Assembly (NCBI GenBank): GCA_947502305.1
Contig: CANMZA010000001.1
Coordinates: forward strand, 620,001-684,000
Source of the DNA: an uncultured Erythrobacter sp.
Lineage (GTDB): Bacteria; Pseudomonadota; Alphaproteobacteria; Sphingomonadales; Sphingomonadaceae
Direction: 5' to 3'
DNA length: 64,000 bases
Within the stretch, counting starts at the first letter, position 1; each line of letters begins with the position of its first letter. The notes under the pieces are model-generated. The model was not told the DNA's origin and did no database searches. It saw nothing but the letters and a program-made list of their open reading frames with translations. Below, piece by piece: positions 53,636 to 63,955 of the stretch. A program made the translations under genes and the position numbers.

Positions 53636-54352
53636 TCAAACTGGTTTCGCGCGGGAGCTACGCCGCCGAAAAAGCAGGATGCATCCAAACAAAGCGCCGA
53701 TCAAGGCAAGCGCCGCAAAGGCGATCAATGTCGGATGGCTGGTATCCTCCCGATCCGACACATCCATAATATGCAGGCCCCACATAAAATCGAACCAGCG
53801 CCACCAGCGCGTCCTCACCGCCTCAATATCGCCAGTGTCGCGCCCGATATAGATATATGCGCCATCCTCCAATGCGACTTGCCACACGGCCATCGGACGG
53901 CGGAAATCGATGGGCACTTCATCCGCTTCAAACAATGTCACGCTGCGCACTTTATCGCCGCCAACGATGCTGCGCGCCGTTACATCGCGCGCATCGGCAG
54001 CATCCAGAGCGGGCAGGCGATCGCCGCTTTCCACATCAATGCGGGTGATATCGCCGTCCAGCGAGGTGAGCACCGCCACAGCGCGCCCATCCTGCATCCG
54101 CACGCGCATCTCTTTCACCTGCATATCGGCGGCCAGCAGCGGGCTATCGGTGATCACCAAAGCGGCGTCGGCAGCAGGCAGGCGTAAGTAATTGCCGCGG
54201 ACCTCTTCGATGGGTTTGGCGACCATGAACAGGCCGGTCGCTGTCCACATCACGAGCGGCAAGCCAATCAGCCATCCGAGCCAGATGTGCCATTTGGCAA
54301 GGCGCCGCATGAGCGGCTTTGGCGGTGTTACATTCGGGGAATCTTGCGTCAT
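53636..54352 (-). CDS. PepSY-type membrane protein
   Basis: 238 residues, start MTQDSPNVTPPKPLM; an upstream ATG adds 38 residues without family character. Membrane helix at residues 15-45 (LAKWHIWLGWLIGLPLVMWTATGLFM), a long periplasmic PepSY-like part (TRIDVESGDRLPALDAADAR, YIYIGRDTGDIEAVRTRWWRWFDFMWGLHIMD), and a last helix (LIAFAALALIGALFGCILLF). PepSY_TM proteins are linked to iron or peptidase inhibition; function unassigned. It is 13 nt downstream of the TRIC gene. Confidence 0.82.
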   Translation of the reverse strand: MTQDSPNVTPPKPLMRRLAKWHIWLGWLIGLPLVMWTATGLFMVAKPIEEVRGNYLRLPAADAALVITDSPLLAADMQVKEMRVRMQDGRAVAVLTSLDGDITRIDVESGDRLPALDAADARDVTARSIVGGDKVRSVTLFEADEVPIDFRRPMAVWQVALEDGAYIYIGRDTGDIEAVRTRWWRWFDFMWGLHIMDVSDREDTSHPTLIAFAALALIGALFGCILLFRRRSSRAKPV

Positions 54353-54407
54353 GGGAGGGGGCCATGTGGTTAAAATTGAACCTGTTTTGCCCCATGCCGC
54401 GCGCTGC

Positions 54408-55781
54408 CTATCCGTGCAAGACTTTCCCGATCTGGCCCGCTGCATCAATGCAATCAAGATCGCCATATTGCGGTCCGATCACTTGCATGCCGCAAGGCAA
54501 TTCGGCCCCTTCGTAAAATCCGCTGCCGATTGGCAGAACGGTCGCTGGCAGATTGGGGAAGGTCGCAATCCCGGCCCAGGTTAAACCCGATCCGGCGCGC
54601 ACATCTTGGCCATTCACGCGGATGGTGGATTTGAACACAGCCTCGTCCAAATGCGGGATCGCCAAAACCGGGGCAGGGGGCGCGAGGATAAAATCATATT
54701 CGTCAAAGACGCGCGCCCATTCAAACATATTGGCCGCCTGCGCATCGAGCAGATCGAACCAGTCGGTCGCACTGGCGCGTTCCCCGCTTGGTGACGGCGC
54801 GCCGCGCGCCATTGCGGTGTTCATCATCCGCAAATACGCGCCCTGTTGCCGCTCAAGATCCGGGATCAAATGGCTGCTGCGATCGACCCGCACGCCTGCG
54901 CTGATCAGCGCGGCAATCGCGGCTTCTGTAGGTTCTGCCACGCTCGCATCAACTGGCCCGCCGGGATATTCTGTAATCGCGAGCAATCGGCATTCGCTCA
55001 GCGGTTTAGGCGTGCGCGCCAAAGGAATTTGCGCACCAATCTGCATAAGAACCGCCAAATCCTCAGCATTGCGCGCCAGCGGCCCGGCGATGGAAAGTAC
55101 CCCGTCATGCGCCGCGACGAACCCGTCTGCTTTCGCCATTTGCGGATGGTCATGGCCCTGTTTTGAGACGACGCCCCACGTGCTCTTATGCCCCCAGACA
55201 CCGCAGAAATGCGCCGGCACACGAACGGACCCGCCAATATCGGTGCCAAAATCACACGCGACCATACCCGATGCGACCGCCGCTGCGCTGCCGCCGGATG
55301 ATCCGCCGGGGGATCGCGCGGAATTGTGCGGATTGGTGGTGCGGCCATAGACCGGGTTGAAACTTTGCCAATCGGTGAGATCCACGGGCACGTTGGTTTT
55401 GCCAAGAATAACCGCGCCCGCCGATTTCAACCGCCGCACCAAATCAGAATCGCGCTTTGCGACATAATCGGTGTGCTGTTGATGCCCCCAACATGATTGC
55501 AAACCGGCGACGTCAAAGCTCTCCTTCACCGTCATCGGCACGCCGAATAAAGGCTGATCGGCGCCGGGGCCGCCGTTCTTAGAAAGCTGCGCGTCCATCG
55601 CCTTAGCGGCGGCCGATGCCCGCTCAAAATCTGGCACGGCGACCGCGTCGATCTCTGCATCGAAATGCTCGATCCGGGTGATTGCCGCATCGACCGCTTC
55701 GGCGACGCTGATTTCGCCCGCGCGGATCGCCGCCGCCGTTTCCAAGGCGCCGGGTTTATCGGTCAATTGCGGATAGGCCAT
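54408..55781 (-). CDS. Amidase signature enzyme
   Basis: 457 residues from MAYPQLTDKPG. Catalytic Ser-Ser-Lys triad: Lys86 in VPMTVKESFDVAG, Ser161/162 in RSPGGSSGGSAAAVASG, nucleophile Ser185 in DFGTDIGGSVRVPA. Amidases of this family hydrolyse many amides; this may be a secondary amidase of unknown substrate, not GatA, since no gatB/C lies nearby. The 51 nt of frame upstream of MAYP were not used because the family starts here. It is preceded by a short gap to the divergent region. Confidence 0.9.
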   Translation of the reverse strand: MAYPQLTDKPGALETAAAIRAGEISVAEAVDAAITRIEHFDAEIDAVAVPDFERASAAAKAMDAQLSKNGGPGADQPLFGVPMTVKESFDVAGLQSCWGHQQHTDYVAKRDSDLVRRLKSAGAVILGKTNVPVDLTDWQSFNPVYGRTTNPHNSARSPGGSSGGSAAAVASGMVACDFGTDIGGSVRVPAHFCGVWGHKSTWGVVSKQGHDHPQMAKADGFVAAHDGVLSIAGPLARNAEDLAVLMQIGAQIPLARTPKPLSECRLLAITEYPGGPVDASVAEPTEAAIAALISAGVRVDRSSHLIPDLERQQGAYLRMMNTAMARGAPSPSGERASATDWFDLLDAQAANMFEWARVFDEYDFILAPPAPVLAIPHLDEAVFKSTIRVNGQDVRAGSGLTWAGIATFPNLPATVLPIGSGFYEGAELPCGMQVIGPQYGDLDCIDAAGQIGKVLHG

Positions 55782-55882
55782 GTAAGTTATCTCCCTAACC
55801 CAAGGTCTAATTGGCCAAGGGCGGTAGGACAATGCACATCGTAGCCAATTGAAGACTAGCGTTAGCCTGCGGGGTTAAACGC

Positions 55883-56965
55883 TCATTCTGCGCGCGCCGA
55901 TTGGAGCAAGCTCATACCAAGCCGAGAGGCCGATCCGCCGTTCAAATTGGCAAGCACGACCACGGTCGTTTGAGTATCAGGCGCGTGGCCGAGAAAGGCG
56001 TTGAACCCTTCAATCCCGCCGCCGTGCCAAATGATGCGGCCGTCTGGTCCGTCGGTCACCAACAGGCCCATCGCATATTTCGCGCCAGCGACCGCTTCGA
56101 ATTCGCTTGGCGTGGTAAGCTGGACCAAGCTCGCTTCTGATAACACAGCCCCTCCGAACAGGCCGCGCTGCCATTTCAGCAAATCACCAGTTGTGGAAAA
56201 GAGCGCGCCTGCACCCGTAGGGATCGCCATATTCACATATTCGGCATTCACCACTCCGTTTTCCGACGGTGAATATCCCGCTGCGCGGTTAGGTAAGATT
56301 GCGGCGCTGCGATCAATCCCGGTTGCTTCCATGCCGAGCGGATCAAACAAGTTCGCTTGGACAAAATTGGAATAGCTCTGCTCACTTACATTTTCGACGA
56401 TGCGCGTCAGCAGGACAAAGTTGGAATTGGAATAGCGCCACTGCGAATGGGGCTCAAATTCAAGCGGCAGATCCGCGAACATGGCAATCAATTCATCTTG
56501 CGAGGTCGGCAGGAATTTCTGCGTCCCAAAATCATCAAGTGACGTGACATTGGGAATGCCCGAAGTGTGCTGCAGCAAATCGCGCAATGTAATTGCGCTC
56601 CATGCCTCTGACGCGCCGGGGATATGCTGCGAAACCAGATCATCAACATTCAAGAGGCCGCGCTCTTGAAGCAGTAATATGGAAACCGCGGTGAATTGCT
56701 TGGTCACCGATCCAATGCGGAAACGGGTATCATTGGAGTTGTCGATATCCCATTCTAGGTTGGCGGAACCCCACGCCTGATCCAGCAGAATTTGATCCCC
56801 TTCGGCGACCAAGACGGCGCCCATATAGACGCCTGCCTCTGCATCCGGCTCAACGATGGCTGCTAGCTCTTCGCTGCTCTGCGCCTGCGCGGTGACGGTA
56901 AGCGTAGCGAGCGCAATCGGCGCAAATGACGCCAAGCAGCGTGCAATCGTGCGGTTGAACGACAT
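55883..56965 (-). CDS. Secreted serine hydrolase, beta-lactamase fold
   Basis: 360 residues. Signal peptide MSFNRTIARCLASFAP with cleavage near AQAQ-SSE. Motifs: SVTK at 86-89 (SxxK), YSN at 178-180 (YxN) and HGGGIEGFNAF near the end in the third motif position. Class C-like fold seen in D-alanyl-D-alanine carboxypeptidases and esterases; no substrate can be named. It belongs to the same superfamily as 49808-51247 but is shorter and lacks the N-terminal extension. Confidence 0.88.
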   Translation of the reverse strand: MSFNRTIARCLASFAPIALATLTVTAQAQSSEELAAIVEPDAEAGVYMGAVLVAEGDQILLDQAWGSANLEWDIDNSNDTRFRIGSVTKQFTAVSILLLQERGLLNVDDLVSQHIPGASEAWSAITLRDLLQHTSGIPNVTSLDDFGTQKFLPTSQDELIAMFADLPLEFEPHSQWRYSNSNFVLLTRIVENVSEQSYSNFVQANLFDPLGMEATGIDRSAAILPNRAAGYSPSENGVVNAEYVNMAIPTGAGALFSTTGDLLKWQRGLFGGAVLSEASLVQLTTPSEFEAVAGAKYAMGLLVTDGPDGRIIWHGGGIEGFNAFLGHAPDTQTTVVVLANLNGGSASRLGMSLLQSARAE

Positions 56966-57098
56966 AGGAAACCCTCTCTGTATCGGTGTGTCAATGCAGT
57001 AACACAGATAACAGGCGATAAGCGGAACGCAAGGCCGCGAAATTTAAAAGTTTAGCGGCCCGCGAGCCACTCTGCGTGCCGCCCAGCGTGTGCGGGGA

Positions 57099-58517
57099 TC
57101 ACATGTGGATCGGTTTACCGGTCACCGCCATCGCCGCTTCTTTGAAGGCTTCTGCATGCGTCGGGTGCGCGTGGCAGGTATAGGCGATGTCTTCGGATGT
57201 TGCGCCAAATTCCATCGCCTGCGCGGCTTGCGCGATCATGGTCCCGGCCAGCGAATTGATCATCCACACGCCGATAACCCGATCGGTTTCGGCATCCGCG
57301 ATAACCTTCACAAATCCGTCAGTGTCGCGGTTTGCCTTGGCGCGGCTGTTGGCCATCATCGGGAATTTACCGATTTTGATGGCTTTCTTGTCGCCGCCGG
57401 CTTTCTCGATCGCTTCTTCCTGCGTCAGTCCGACGCCTGCGATTTCGGGCAGGGTATAGACGACGCTGGGGATGACATCGTGATTGACGATGCCGGTCAG
57501 CCCAGCGATGTTTTCCGCCACCGCAATGCCTTCATCTTCGGCTTTGTGTGCGAGCATCGGGCCGGGCGCTACATCGCCGATTGCCCAGATATTGTCGGTG
57601 CCCGTGCGGAAATCATGGTCAATCTCGATCTGACCGCGATTGTTGACCTGCAATCCGGCCTTATCAAGGGCCAAACCGTCAGTGTTCGGACGGCGCCCAA
57701 TCGACACCAGCACATGGCTGACCTCAAGCGTTTGCTCATCGCCGCCCGCCGATTTCTCGAGCGTAAGGGCGACTTTCTTGCCGTTCACTTTCGCGCCGGT
57801 CACTTTGTGGCCGAGCATCATTTCCATGCCCTGTTTCTTGAACAGTTTCTGGCTTTCCTTGCGCACTTCGCCGTCCATACCCGGCAGCAATTGATCGAGG
57901 AATTCGACCACGGTGACTTTCGCGCCGAGACGCCGCCACACACTGCCCAATTCCAACCCAATAACGCCGCCGCCGATCACCACCAGGTGCTCTGGCACGG
58001 TTTCAAGGTCTAAAGCGCCGGTTGAATCCACAATCCGGCCCGCCGCATTGTCAACATCCACGCCCGGCAAAGGTGTGACGCTGGATCCGGTGGCGATCAC
58101 GATATCTTTCGCGGTGACGGTTTCATCGCCTACCTTAACGCTATGCGCGTCTTCAAAAGCGGCGTGGCCTTTGATCCAAGTGACTTTGTTTTTCTTGAAC
58201 AGAAATTCGATCCCGCCAGTCAATTCGCCGACGGCTTTCGTTTTCTCTTCCATCATCCGGCCCAAATCGAGCGTCGGCTTGGCCGTGATGCCCCATGTGG
58301 CAAAATGACCGTTCGATGCCTCATCAAACAATTCAGAGCCATGCAACAAAGCCTTTGACGGGATGCAGCCGACATTGAGACAGGTGCCGCCCAAGGTCTC
58401 GCGGCTTTCCACGCAAGCGGTCTTCAATCCCAATTGCGCCGCACGAATGGCGGCAACATAGCCGCCCGGGCCAGCGCCAATAACAAGGACATCGTAATCG
58501 TAAGTGTGGTCAGCCAT
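57099..58517 (-). CDS. lpd: Dihydrolipoyl dehydrogenase (E3)
   Basis: 472 residues. FAD site VLVIGAGPGGYVAAIRAAQLG, redox disulfide Cys46-Cys51 in GGTCLNVGCIPSK, NAD site VVIGGGVIGLELGSVW, DNIWAIGDVAPGPMLAHKAEDEG, and the C-terminal CHAHPTHAEAFKEA with the catalytic His-Glu pair. E3 reoxidises dihydrolipoyl groups for the oxoglutarate dehydrogenase complex. Last gene of the sucD-odhA-odhB-lpd group, 57 nt after odhB. Confidence 0.97.
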   Translation of the reverse strand: MADHTYDYDVLVIGAGPGGYVAAIRAAQLGLKTACVESRETLGGTCLNVGCIPSKALLHGSELFDEASNGHFATWGITAKPTLDLGRMMEEKTKAVGELTGGIEFLFKKNKVTWIKGHAAFEDAHSVKVGDETVTAKDIVIATGSSVTPLPGVDVDNAAGRIVDSTGALDLETVPEHLVVIGGGVIGLELGSVWRRLGAKVTVVEFLDQLLPGMDGEVRKESQKLFKKQGMEMMLGHKVTGAKVNGKKVALTLEKSAGGDEQTLEVSHVLVSIGRRPNTDGLALDKAGLQVNNRGQIEIDHDFRTGTDNIWAIGDVAPGPMLAHKAEDEGIAVAENIAGLTGIVNHDVIPSVVYTLPEIAGVGLTQEEAIEKAGGDKKAIKIGKFPMMANSRAKANRDTDGFVKVIADAETDRVIGVWMINSLAGTMIAQAAQAMEFGATSEDIAYTCHAHPTHAEAFKEAAMAVTGKPIHM

Positions 58518-58574
58518 GGCTTAAAAAATCCCGTTTTTGACGGCGTATATTCAAAGGGTTGCAGAAGGCGCAGA

Positions 58575-59816
58575 TCAAAGGTCGATCAGCATCCGGGTCG
58601 GATCTTCAATCGCATCCTTGATGATTTTCAGCGCGGTCACAGCCTCGCGCCCGTCGATCAGGCGGTGATCGTATGACAGCGCGATATACATCATCGGGCG
58701 GATCACGATTTCGCCGTTTACAACAACCGCGCGGTCTTCGATCCGGTGCAGGCCGAGAACGGCGCTTTGCGGCGGGTTGATGATTGGGGTCGACATCAGC
58801 GATCCGAACACGCCGCCATTGGAGATGGTGAAGGTGCCGCCGGTCATGTCGGCCATGGTCAGCGTGCCTTCTTTCGCGCGCTTACCATAATCGGCGATGT
58901 CTTTTTCGATTCTAGCGAAACCCTTATCCTGACAATCGCGGATCACCGGCACGACCAGGCCGTTTGGCGCAGACACAGCGACCGAAATGTCGACATAATC
59001 GTGATAAACGATCTCATTGCCTTCGATATAGGCGTTGACGCTCGGCACGTCCTTCAACGCAAGGCAGGCGGCCTTGGCGAAGAAGCCCATAAAGCCGAGG
59101 CGAATGTCATGCTTTTTCGCGAACAGGTCTTTGTATTTTGTGCGCGCTTCGATGACGGCGGACATATCGACATCGTTGAACGTCGTCAGCAGTGCGGCTT
59201 CTTCCTGAGCGCCCTTCAAACGTTTGGCGATGGTTTGCCGCATGCGGGTCATTTTGACGCGCTCTTCTCCGCGCGCGCCTGATGGAGCGGCGGCAGGAGC
59301 AGCGCCGGATGCAGAAGCAGGGGCAGGCGCGGCTGCCGGTGCCGGATCGCCTTTCGCCTTCGCTGCGGCGAGCACGTCTTCTTTGGTCAGGCGTCCGTCT
59401 TTGCCGGTCCCCTTGATGGTGGAGGGGTCAACGCCGTGTTCAAGGACGGCGCGGCGGACGGCTGGTGAGAGTGTCAAAGACGCGCTGCCAGAATCCGCGG
59501 CGCCCTTGGCCGCTGATGCCGTTGATGCAGGTGCTGGCGTTGATGCCGGTGCTGGCGTTGATGCCGCCGCTGCTCCTTCGCCCGCTTCGATAATTGCGAT
59601 CACAGCGCCGACTTCGACGGTGTCACCAACTTCGGCGCGGTGTTCTGACATTACGCCAGCAATGGGGGAGGGCACATCGACGGCGACCTTGTCGGTTTCA
59701 AGGCTGACAATCGGCTCATCAGCGGCGACCGCTTCGCCGGGTTGTTTCAGCCATTCGCCGATTGATCCTTCGGTGACCGATTCCCCTAGAACCGGGACAG
59801 TGATTTCAGTGGCCAT
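58575..59816 (-). CDS. odhB: Dihydrolipoamide succinyltransferase (E2)
   Basis: 413 residues. Lipoyl domain at 1-75 with Lys43 in [14 protein letters not shown], a Pro/Ala/Ser/Thr linker with repeated ASTPAP units, an E3-binding domain ([20 protein letters not shown]) and the catalytic domain with His384 and Asp388 (HRLIDG). E2 transfers succinyl to CoA. Sits between odhA and lpd; 35 nt after odhA. Confidence 0.97.
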   Translation of the reverse strand: MATEITVPVLGESVTEGSIGEWLKQPGEAVAADEPIVSLETDKVAVDVPSPIAGVMSEHRAEVGDTVEVGAVIAIIEAGEGAAAASTPAPASTPAPASTASAAKGAADSGSASLTLSPAVRRAVLEHGVDPSTIKGTGKDGRLTKEDVLAAAKAKGDPAPAAAPAPASASGAAPAAAPSGARGEERVKMTRMRQTIAKRLKGAQEEAALLTTFNDVDMSAVIEARTKYKDLFAKKHDIRLGFMGFFAKAACLALKDVPSVNAYIEGNEIVYHDYVDISVAVSAPNGLVVPVIRDCQDKGFARIEKDIADYGKRAKEGTLTMADMTGGTFTISNGGVFGSLMSTPIINPPQSAVLGLHRIEDRAVVVNGEIVIRPMMYIALSYDHRLIDGREAVTALKIIKDAIEDPTRMLIDL

Positions 59817-59851
59817 TGTTCGTATTCCTCAGCTTTAAATGCCGGTTTGAA

Positions 59852-62674
59852 TTATTTGGATAGTCCGAGCGCATGCGCGACCAAGGCCGCTTGCTGTTCA
59901 GCGTGACGTTTGGCGAGGCCCGTGGCGGGTGACGCTGCCGCATCGCGGCCCGAATAGGATGGGCGTTTCCCATCATGACCCGCCTGTGTGAGCGAATCTT
60001 CGATCTGGTTTTGGACGAAGAACCATGCGCCATTATTCTTCGGTTCTTCCTGACACCACACGACGTCTTCTAAGTTCGTCATGCGTTTCAGGCGCACCGC
60101 GAGCGGATCGCCGGGGAAGGGATAGAGCTGTTCAATCCGGACGATCGAGACGTCTTTGAGCCCTTCTTCTTCGCGCTTTTCATACAGATCATAATAGACC
60201 TTGCCGCTGCACAGGACGAGCCGCTTGATCTTTTCATCCGCGATTTCGGTAAGGTCGGATTTGATCCGTTTAAATTGCCAATCGCCCTGAAACTCTTCGC
60301 GCGGGCTTTTCGCCAGCGGATGACGCAGCAGTGATTTCGGCGTCATAATCACCAAAGGCTTGCGGAAAGACCGAAGCATTTGACGGCGCAAAACGTGGAA
60401 ATAATTGGCCGGGGTGGTGATGTTGCACACCTGAATATTGTCATTCGCACACAGCTGCAAAAACCGTTCAAGCCGCGCGGAGGAATGCTCTGGCCCTTGA
60501 CCTTCATATCCGTGCGGAAGCAGCATCACGAGGCCATTGGCGCGCAGCCATTTTGCCTCACCCGCCGCGATATATTGGTCGATCATGATCTGCGCGCCAT
60601 TGGCGAAATCGCCAAATTGCGCTTCCCACAGGACCAGCGATTTCGGGTCCGCCATGGCAAAACCATATTCAAAGCCGAGCACGCCGTATTCGGACAGCGT
60701 GCTGTCATAGACCTCAAATTTGCCATGCGGCAGGGTCGTGAGCGGGATGTATTTGTCTTCGGTCTTTTGATCGACCCACACGGCATGCCGCTGAGAGAAT
60801 GTGCCGCGCCCGGAATCTTGCCCGGACAGGCGGACATTATAACCCTCCATCACCAGACTGCCGAATGCCAGCGCCTCTGCAGTCGCCCAATCGAAGCCTC
60901 CTTGTTTAGGGTCTTTGGCACCGCTGGCGAACATTTCGCTTTTGGCTTTGAGCACGCGGCCCAAAGTGCGGTGGATATTCACATCCTCTGGCACTTCCGT
61001 CAGCGTGCGGCCCAGCGCGTCGAACGCTTTCGGTTCAATCGCGGTTTCGATATTGCGGCGCGCACTTTCATCGTCGGCGGGTTTGTTCAAACCGGCCCAG
61101 CGCCCGCCGAACCAATCGGCCTCGTTCGGGGCGTAGCTTTTCGCCGCGTCCCATTCTTCGTCGAGCAAAGCGACAAATTCCGCCGCCACTTGTTCGCGGT
61201 GGCCGGGTTCAACGACGCCTTCTTCGATCAGGCGGTTTTCGTAATGCACGGAAACCTTCGCGTGTTTCCCGATGACGCCATACATTAGCGGCTGCGTGAA
61301 TTTCGGTTCATCGCCTTCATTGTGGCCAAAGCGGCGATAGCACCACATATCAATGACCACATCGCGCCCGAATTTCTGGCGGTATTCTACCGCCAATTTG
61401 CACGCAAATGTCACCGCCTCGGGATCATCGCCATTGACGTGCAGGATCGGCGCCATCACGCCCTTCGCCACGTCAGATGGGTAGGGCGATGACCGCGCGA
61501 ATTGCGGAGAGGTGGTAAAGCCGATTTGGTTGTTGATGATAAAGTGGATGCAGCCGCCCGTGTCATAGCCATTGACGCCGGATAGGCTGAGGCTTTCCCA
61601 AACGACGCCTTGCCCGGCAAAGGCCGCATCGCCGTGGATTAGAACCGGCAAAACTTGCTGCTTTTCAGCCAAGTCATCGCGCACGGCCTGCTGCGCGCGG
61701 ACCTTGCCCAGCACGACAGGATCAACCGTTTCGAGGTGCGAAGGGTTCGGCACAAGGCTCATATGCACGGAGACATCGTCGAACGAACGATCGGTGCTGG
61801 TGCCGAGGTGATATTTCACATCGCCCGAACCGCCGACATCTTCGGGGTTTGCGCTGCCGCCGGAAAATTCGTGGAAGATGACTTTGTATGGTTTGGCCAT
61901 CACATTGGCGAGGACGTTCAAACGGCCCCTATGCGCCATGCCATAAATGATCTCGCGCACGCCGGCGCTGCCGCCATGTTTGATCACCGCTTCTAGCGCG
62001 GGGATCATGCTTTCGCCGCCATCTAGGCCGAACCGTTTGGTCCCGACATATTTCTTGCCGAGGAATTCCTCATACCCTTCGCCGCGCAGAACCGCGGCCA
62101 GGATCGCTTTCTTGCCTTCTGGCGTAAACTGGATCGTGTCGCCGGGGCTTTCAAACTTGTCTTGCAAAAACCGCCGCTCTTCAGTGTCGGCAATGTGCAT
62201 ATATTCCAGGCCGACTTTGCCGCAATACACCTCAATCAAACGTGCATGCAGCGCACCAACTGTGGTCCATTCCATGCCCAGAACGCCGCCAACATAGACC
62301 TCTTCTGCCTCATGCCCGGCAAGCCCGTGAAATGCGAGCGTCAGATCCTCTGGCGTGCCGCGTTTCGCCGAGAGGCCCAGCGGATCAAGATCGGCCGCCA
62401 TATGCCCGCGCACCCGGTAAAGGCGCACCAATGTCATCGCCGCAATCGACAGCTGCGCCGCGCGCTCAATCGCTTTGGGATCGGCCGCTTTGCCCGATTT
62501 CTTCGCCGCCTTTTCGACCGCCAACTGCATTTGCGTCGGGTCCATCGCGCCGGTCAAATCGGCGCCAGCATCCGATACCTGATCCAGCCATTTTGGATTG
62601 CCCCAAGATGGGCCGGGCTGCGGACCTTCTTGATCGGTCATGTCAGGGACGAAATTTGCGGTTTCTTTGTTCAT
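59852..62674 (-). CDS. odhA: 2-oxoglutarate dehydrogenase E1 component
   Basis: 940 residues. The start MNKETANFVPDMTDQ was preferred; another ATG lies three codons upstream. Thiamine-diphosphate site: GDAAFAGQGVVWESLSLSG and later NNQIGFTTSP; EHP/GRLNVL region GMAHRGRLNVLANVM; C-terminal half TPKSLLRHPLAKSPREEF. E1 decarboxylates 2-oxoglutarate and reductively succinylates E2. The large size is normal for SucA/OdhA. Preceded on this strand by sucD with an 84-nt hairpin spacer. Confidence 0.96.
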   Translation of the reverse strand: MNKETANFVPDMTDQEGPQPGPSWGNPKWLDQVSDAGADLTGAMDPTQMQLAVEKAAKKSGKAADPKAIERAAQLSIAAMTLVRLYRVRGHMAADLDPLGLSAKRGTPEDLTLAFHGLAGHEAEEVYVGGVLGMEWTTVGALHARLIEVYCGKVGLEYMHIADTEERRFLQDKFESPGDTIQFTPEGKKAILAAVLRGEGYEEFLGKKYVGTKRFGLDGGESMIPALEAVIKHGGSAGVREIIYGMAHRGRLNVLANVMAKPYKVIFHEFSGGSANPEDVGGSGDVKYHLGTSTDRSFDDVSVHMSLVPNPSHLETVDPVVLGKVRAQQAVRDDLAEKQQVLPVLIHGDAAFAGQGVVWESLSLSGVNGYDTGGCIHFIINNQIGFTTSPQFARSSPYPSDVAKGVMAPILHVNGDDPEAVTFACKLAVEYRQKFGRDVVIDMWCYRRFGHNEGDEPKFTQPLMYGVIGKHAKVSVHYENRLIEEGVVEPGHREQVAAEFVALLDEEWDAAKSYAPNEADWFGGRWAGLNKPADDESARRNIETAIEPKAFDALGRTLTEVPEDVNIHRTLGRVLKAKSEMFASGAKDPKQGGFDWATAEALAFGSLVMEGYNVRLSGQDSGRGTFSQRHAVWVDQKTEDKYIPLTTLPHGKFEVYDSTLSEYGVLGFEYGFAMADPKSLVLWEAQFGDFANGAQIMIDQYIAAGEAKWLRANGLVMLLPHGYEGQGPEHSSARLERFLQLCANDNIQVCNITTPANYFHVLRRQMLRSFRKPLVIMTPKSLLRHPLAKSPREEFQGDWQFKRIKSDLTEIADEKIKRLVLCSGKVYYDLYEKREEEGLKDVSIVRIEQLYPFPGDPLAVRLKRMTNLEDVVWCQEEPKNNGAWFFVQNQIEDSLTQAGHDGKRPSYSGRDAAASPATGLAKRHAEQQAALVAHALGLSK

Positions 62675-62714
62675 GGCGGTTCTCATAAGGAGAGACGGGG
62701 CGGGGGAGGAGAAA

Positions 62715-62744
62715 GGGTGCGCCGCGCACAAGGCGGACGCACCC
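62715..62744 (-). other. Hairpin in the sucD-odhA spacer
   Basis: GGGTGCG (62715-62721) pairs with CGCACCC (62738-62744), with inner CCGC/GCGG and a bulged base. On the reverse strand it is followed by TTTCTCC, so it may attenuate transcription between sucD and odhA. Confidence 0.4.
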
Positions 62745-62758
62745 CGTTAGGCCGTGTC

Positions 62759-63649
62759 TCAGGCCAGTTCTTTCAGCATCGCATCCAATGTGGTGCCAAG
62801 CTCTGATGGCGACGGCGAAACGCGGATGCCCGCCGCTTCCATCGCCGCGATTTTGTCGTCCGCGCCGCCTTTGCCGCCTGATACAATCGCACCGGCATGG
62901 CCCATGCGGCGACCCGGAGGCGCCGTGCGGCCAGCGATAAAGCCAACGGTCGGTTTGCTGCGGCCTTTGGCGGATTCTTGTTTCAGGAATTCGGCGGCTT
63001 CTTCTTCTGCCGATCCGCCAATTTCACCGATCATGATCATCGATGTGGTTTCAGGATCGTCGAGGAACAGGTCGAGCACGTCGATAAAGTTCGTGCCGTT
63101 GACCGGATCACCGCCAATGCCGACCGCCGTGGTCTGGCCAAGGCCAACCGCAGTGGTCTGATGCACCGCTTCGTAAGTGAGCGTGCCGGAACGTGAGACA
63201 ACGCCGACGCTGCCTTTTTTGAAGATAGAGCCCGGCATAATGCCGATCTTGCACTCATCCGGGGTCAATACGCCGGGGCAGTTCGGGCCGATCAGGCGCG
63301 ACTTGGAGCCGGTGAGGGCAGCCTTTGCGCGCACCATGTCGAGCACAGGAATGCCTTCGGTGATGCAGATAATCAGCTCAACTTCAGCATCAATCGCCTC
63401 GCAAATCGCGTCGGCAGCGAACGGAGGCGGCACATAGATGCACGATGCCGTCGCGCCGGTCGCTTCCTTTGCTTCGCGCACGGTGTTGAATTGCGGCACG
63501 CCAACATGCGTGGAGCCGCCTTTGCCCGGCGTAACGCCAGCAACCATTTGCGAACCATACGCGATGGCTTGCTCTGTGTGGAATGTGCCGGTGTTGCCGG
63601 TCATCCCTTGGGTGATGACCTTGGTGTCTTTGTTAATCAGGATGGACAT
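62759..63649 (-). CDS. sucD: Succinate-CoA ligase, ADP-forming, alpha subunit
   Basis: 296 residues. [21 protein letters not shown] start (CoA-binding), [33 protein letters not shown] and the phosphorylated His251 in [14 protein letters not shown]. The alpha subunit makes succinyl phosphate with SucC. sucC would normally be directly upstream, but here a 100-residue gene occupies the next 300 bases. First of the four-gene TCA group, facing odhA. Confidence 0.97.
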   Translation of the reverse strand: MSILINKDTKVITQGMTGNTGTFHTEQAIAYGSQMVAGVTPGKGGSTHVGVPQFNTVREAKEATGATASCIYVPPPFAADAICEAIDAEVELIICITEGIPVLDMVRAKAALTGSKSRLIGPNCPGVLTPDECKIGIMPGSIFKKGSVGVVSRSGTLTYEAVHQTTAVGLGQTTAVGIGGDPVNGTNFIDVLDLFLDDPETTSMIMIGEIGGSAEEEAAEFLKQESAKGRSKPTVGFIAGRTAPPGRRMGHAGAIVSGGKGGADDKIAAMEAAGIRVSPSPSELGTTLDAMLKELA

Positions 63650-63652
63650 TAA

Positions 63653-63955
63653 TCAGTCTCCATTTTTGGTGCCGACGGCCAAGCGAATGCTTGGTTCGTC
63701 GCGTGAACCGGTTTGGGCAATTTGGACAATGTGCCCTTGTGCAAAGAAGGTGATGGCACCGTTCTCATCGGGGTCTGGCAAATTATCGCCAAACGCCTGT
63801 TTGAACTGTTCAAAAACTTCTGAATTCTCGGCGCGTGCCATAACAATGCAGAAACCATCGCCTTCGAGCGCGCTGAGCAAAATGATCGGTGCCCGTTCGC
63901 TGTGACCGAAAATAATCGGCCCGTCTTCAATGGCCGCTCCATCATCGGCAGTCAT
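63653..63955 (-). CDS. Hypothetical protein preceding sucD
   Basis: 100 residues, MTADDGAAIEDGPIIFGHSE then LLSALEGDGFCIVMARAENS, ENGAITFFAQGHIVQIAQTG. Acidic and soluble, no signal or membrane helix. A 3-nt gap to sucD suggests co-transcription. No family recognised; the mixed alpha/beta pattern looks like a real protein rather than a chance frame. Confidence 0.65.
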   Translation of the reverse strand: MTADDGAAIEDGPIIFGHSERAPIILLSALEGDGFCIVMARAENSEVFEQFKQAFGDNLPDPDENGAITFFAQGHIVQIAQTGSRDEPSIRLAVGTKNGD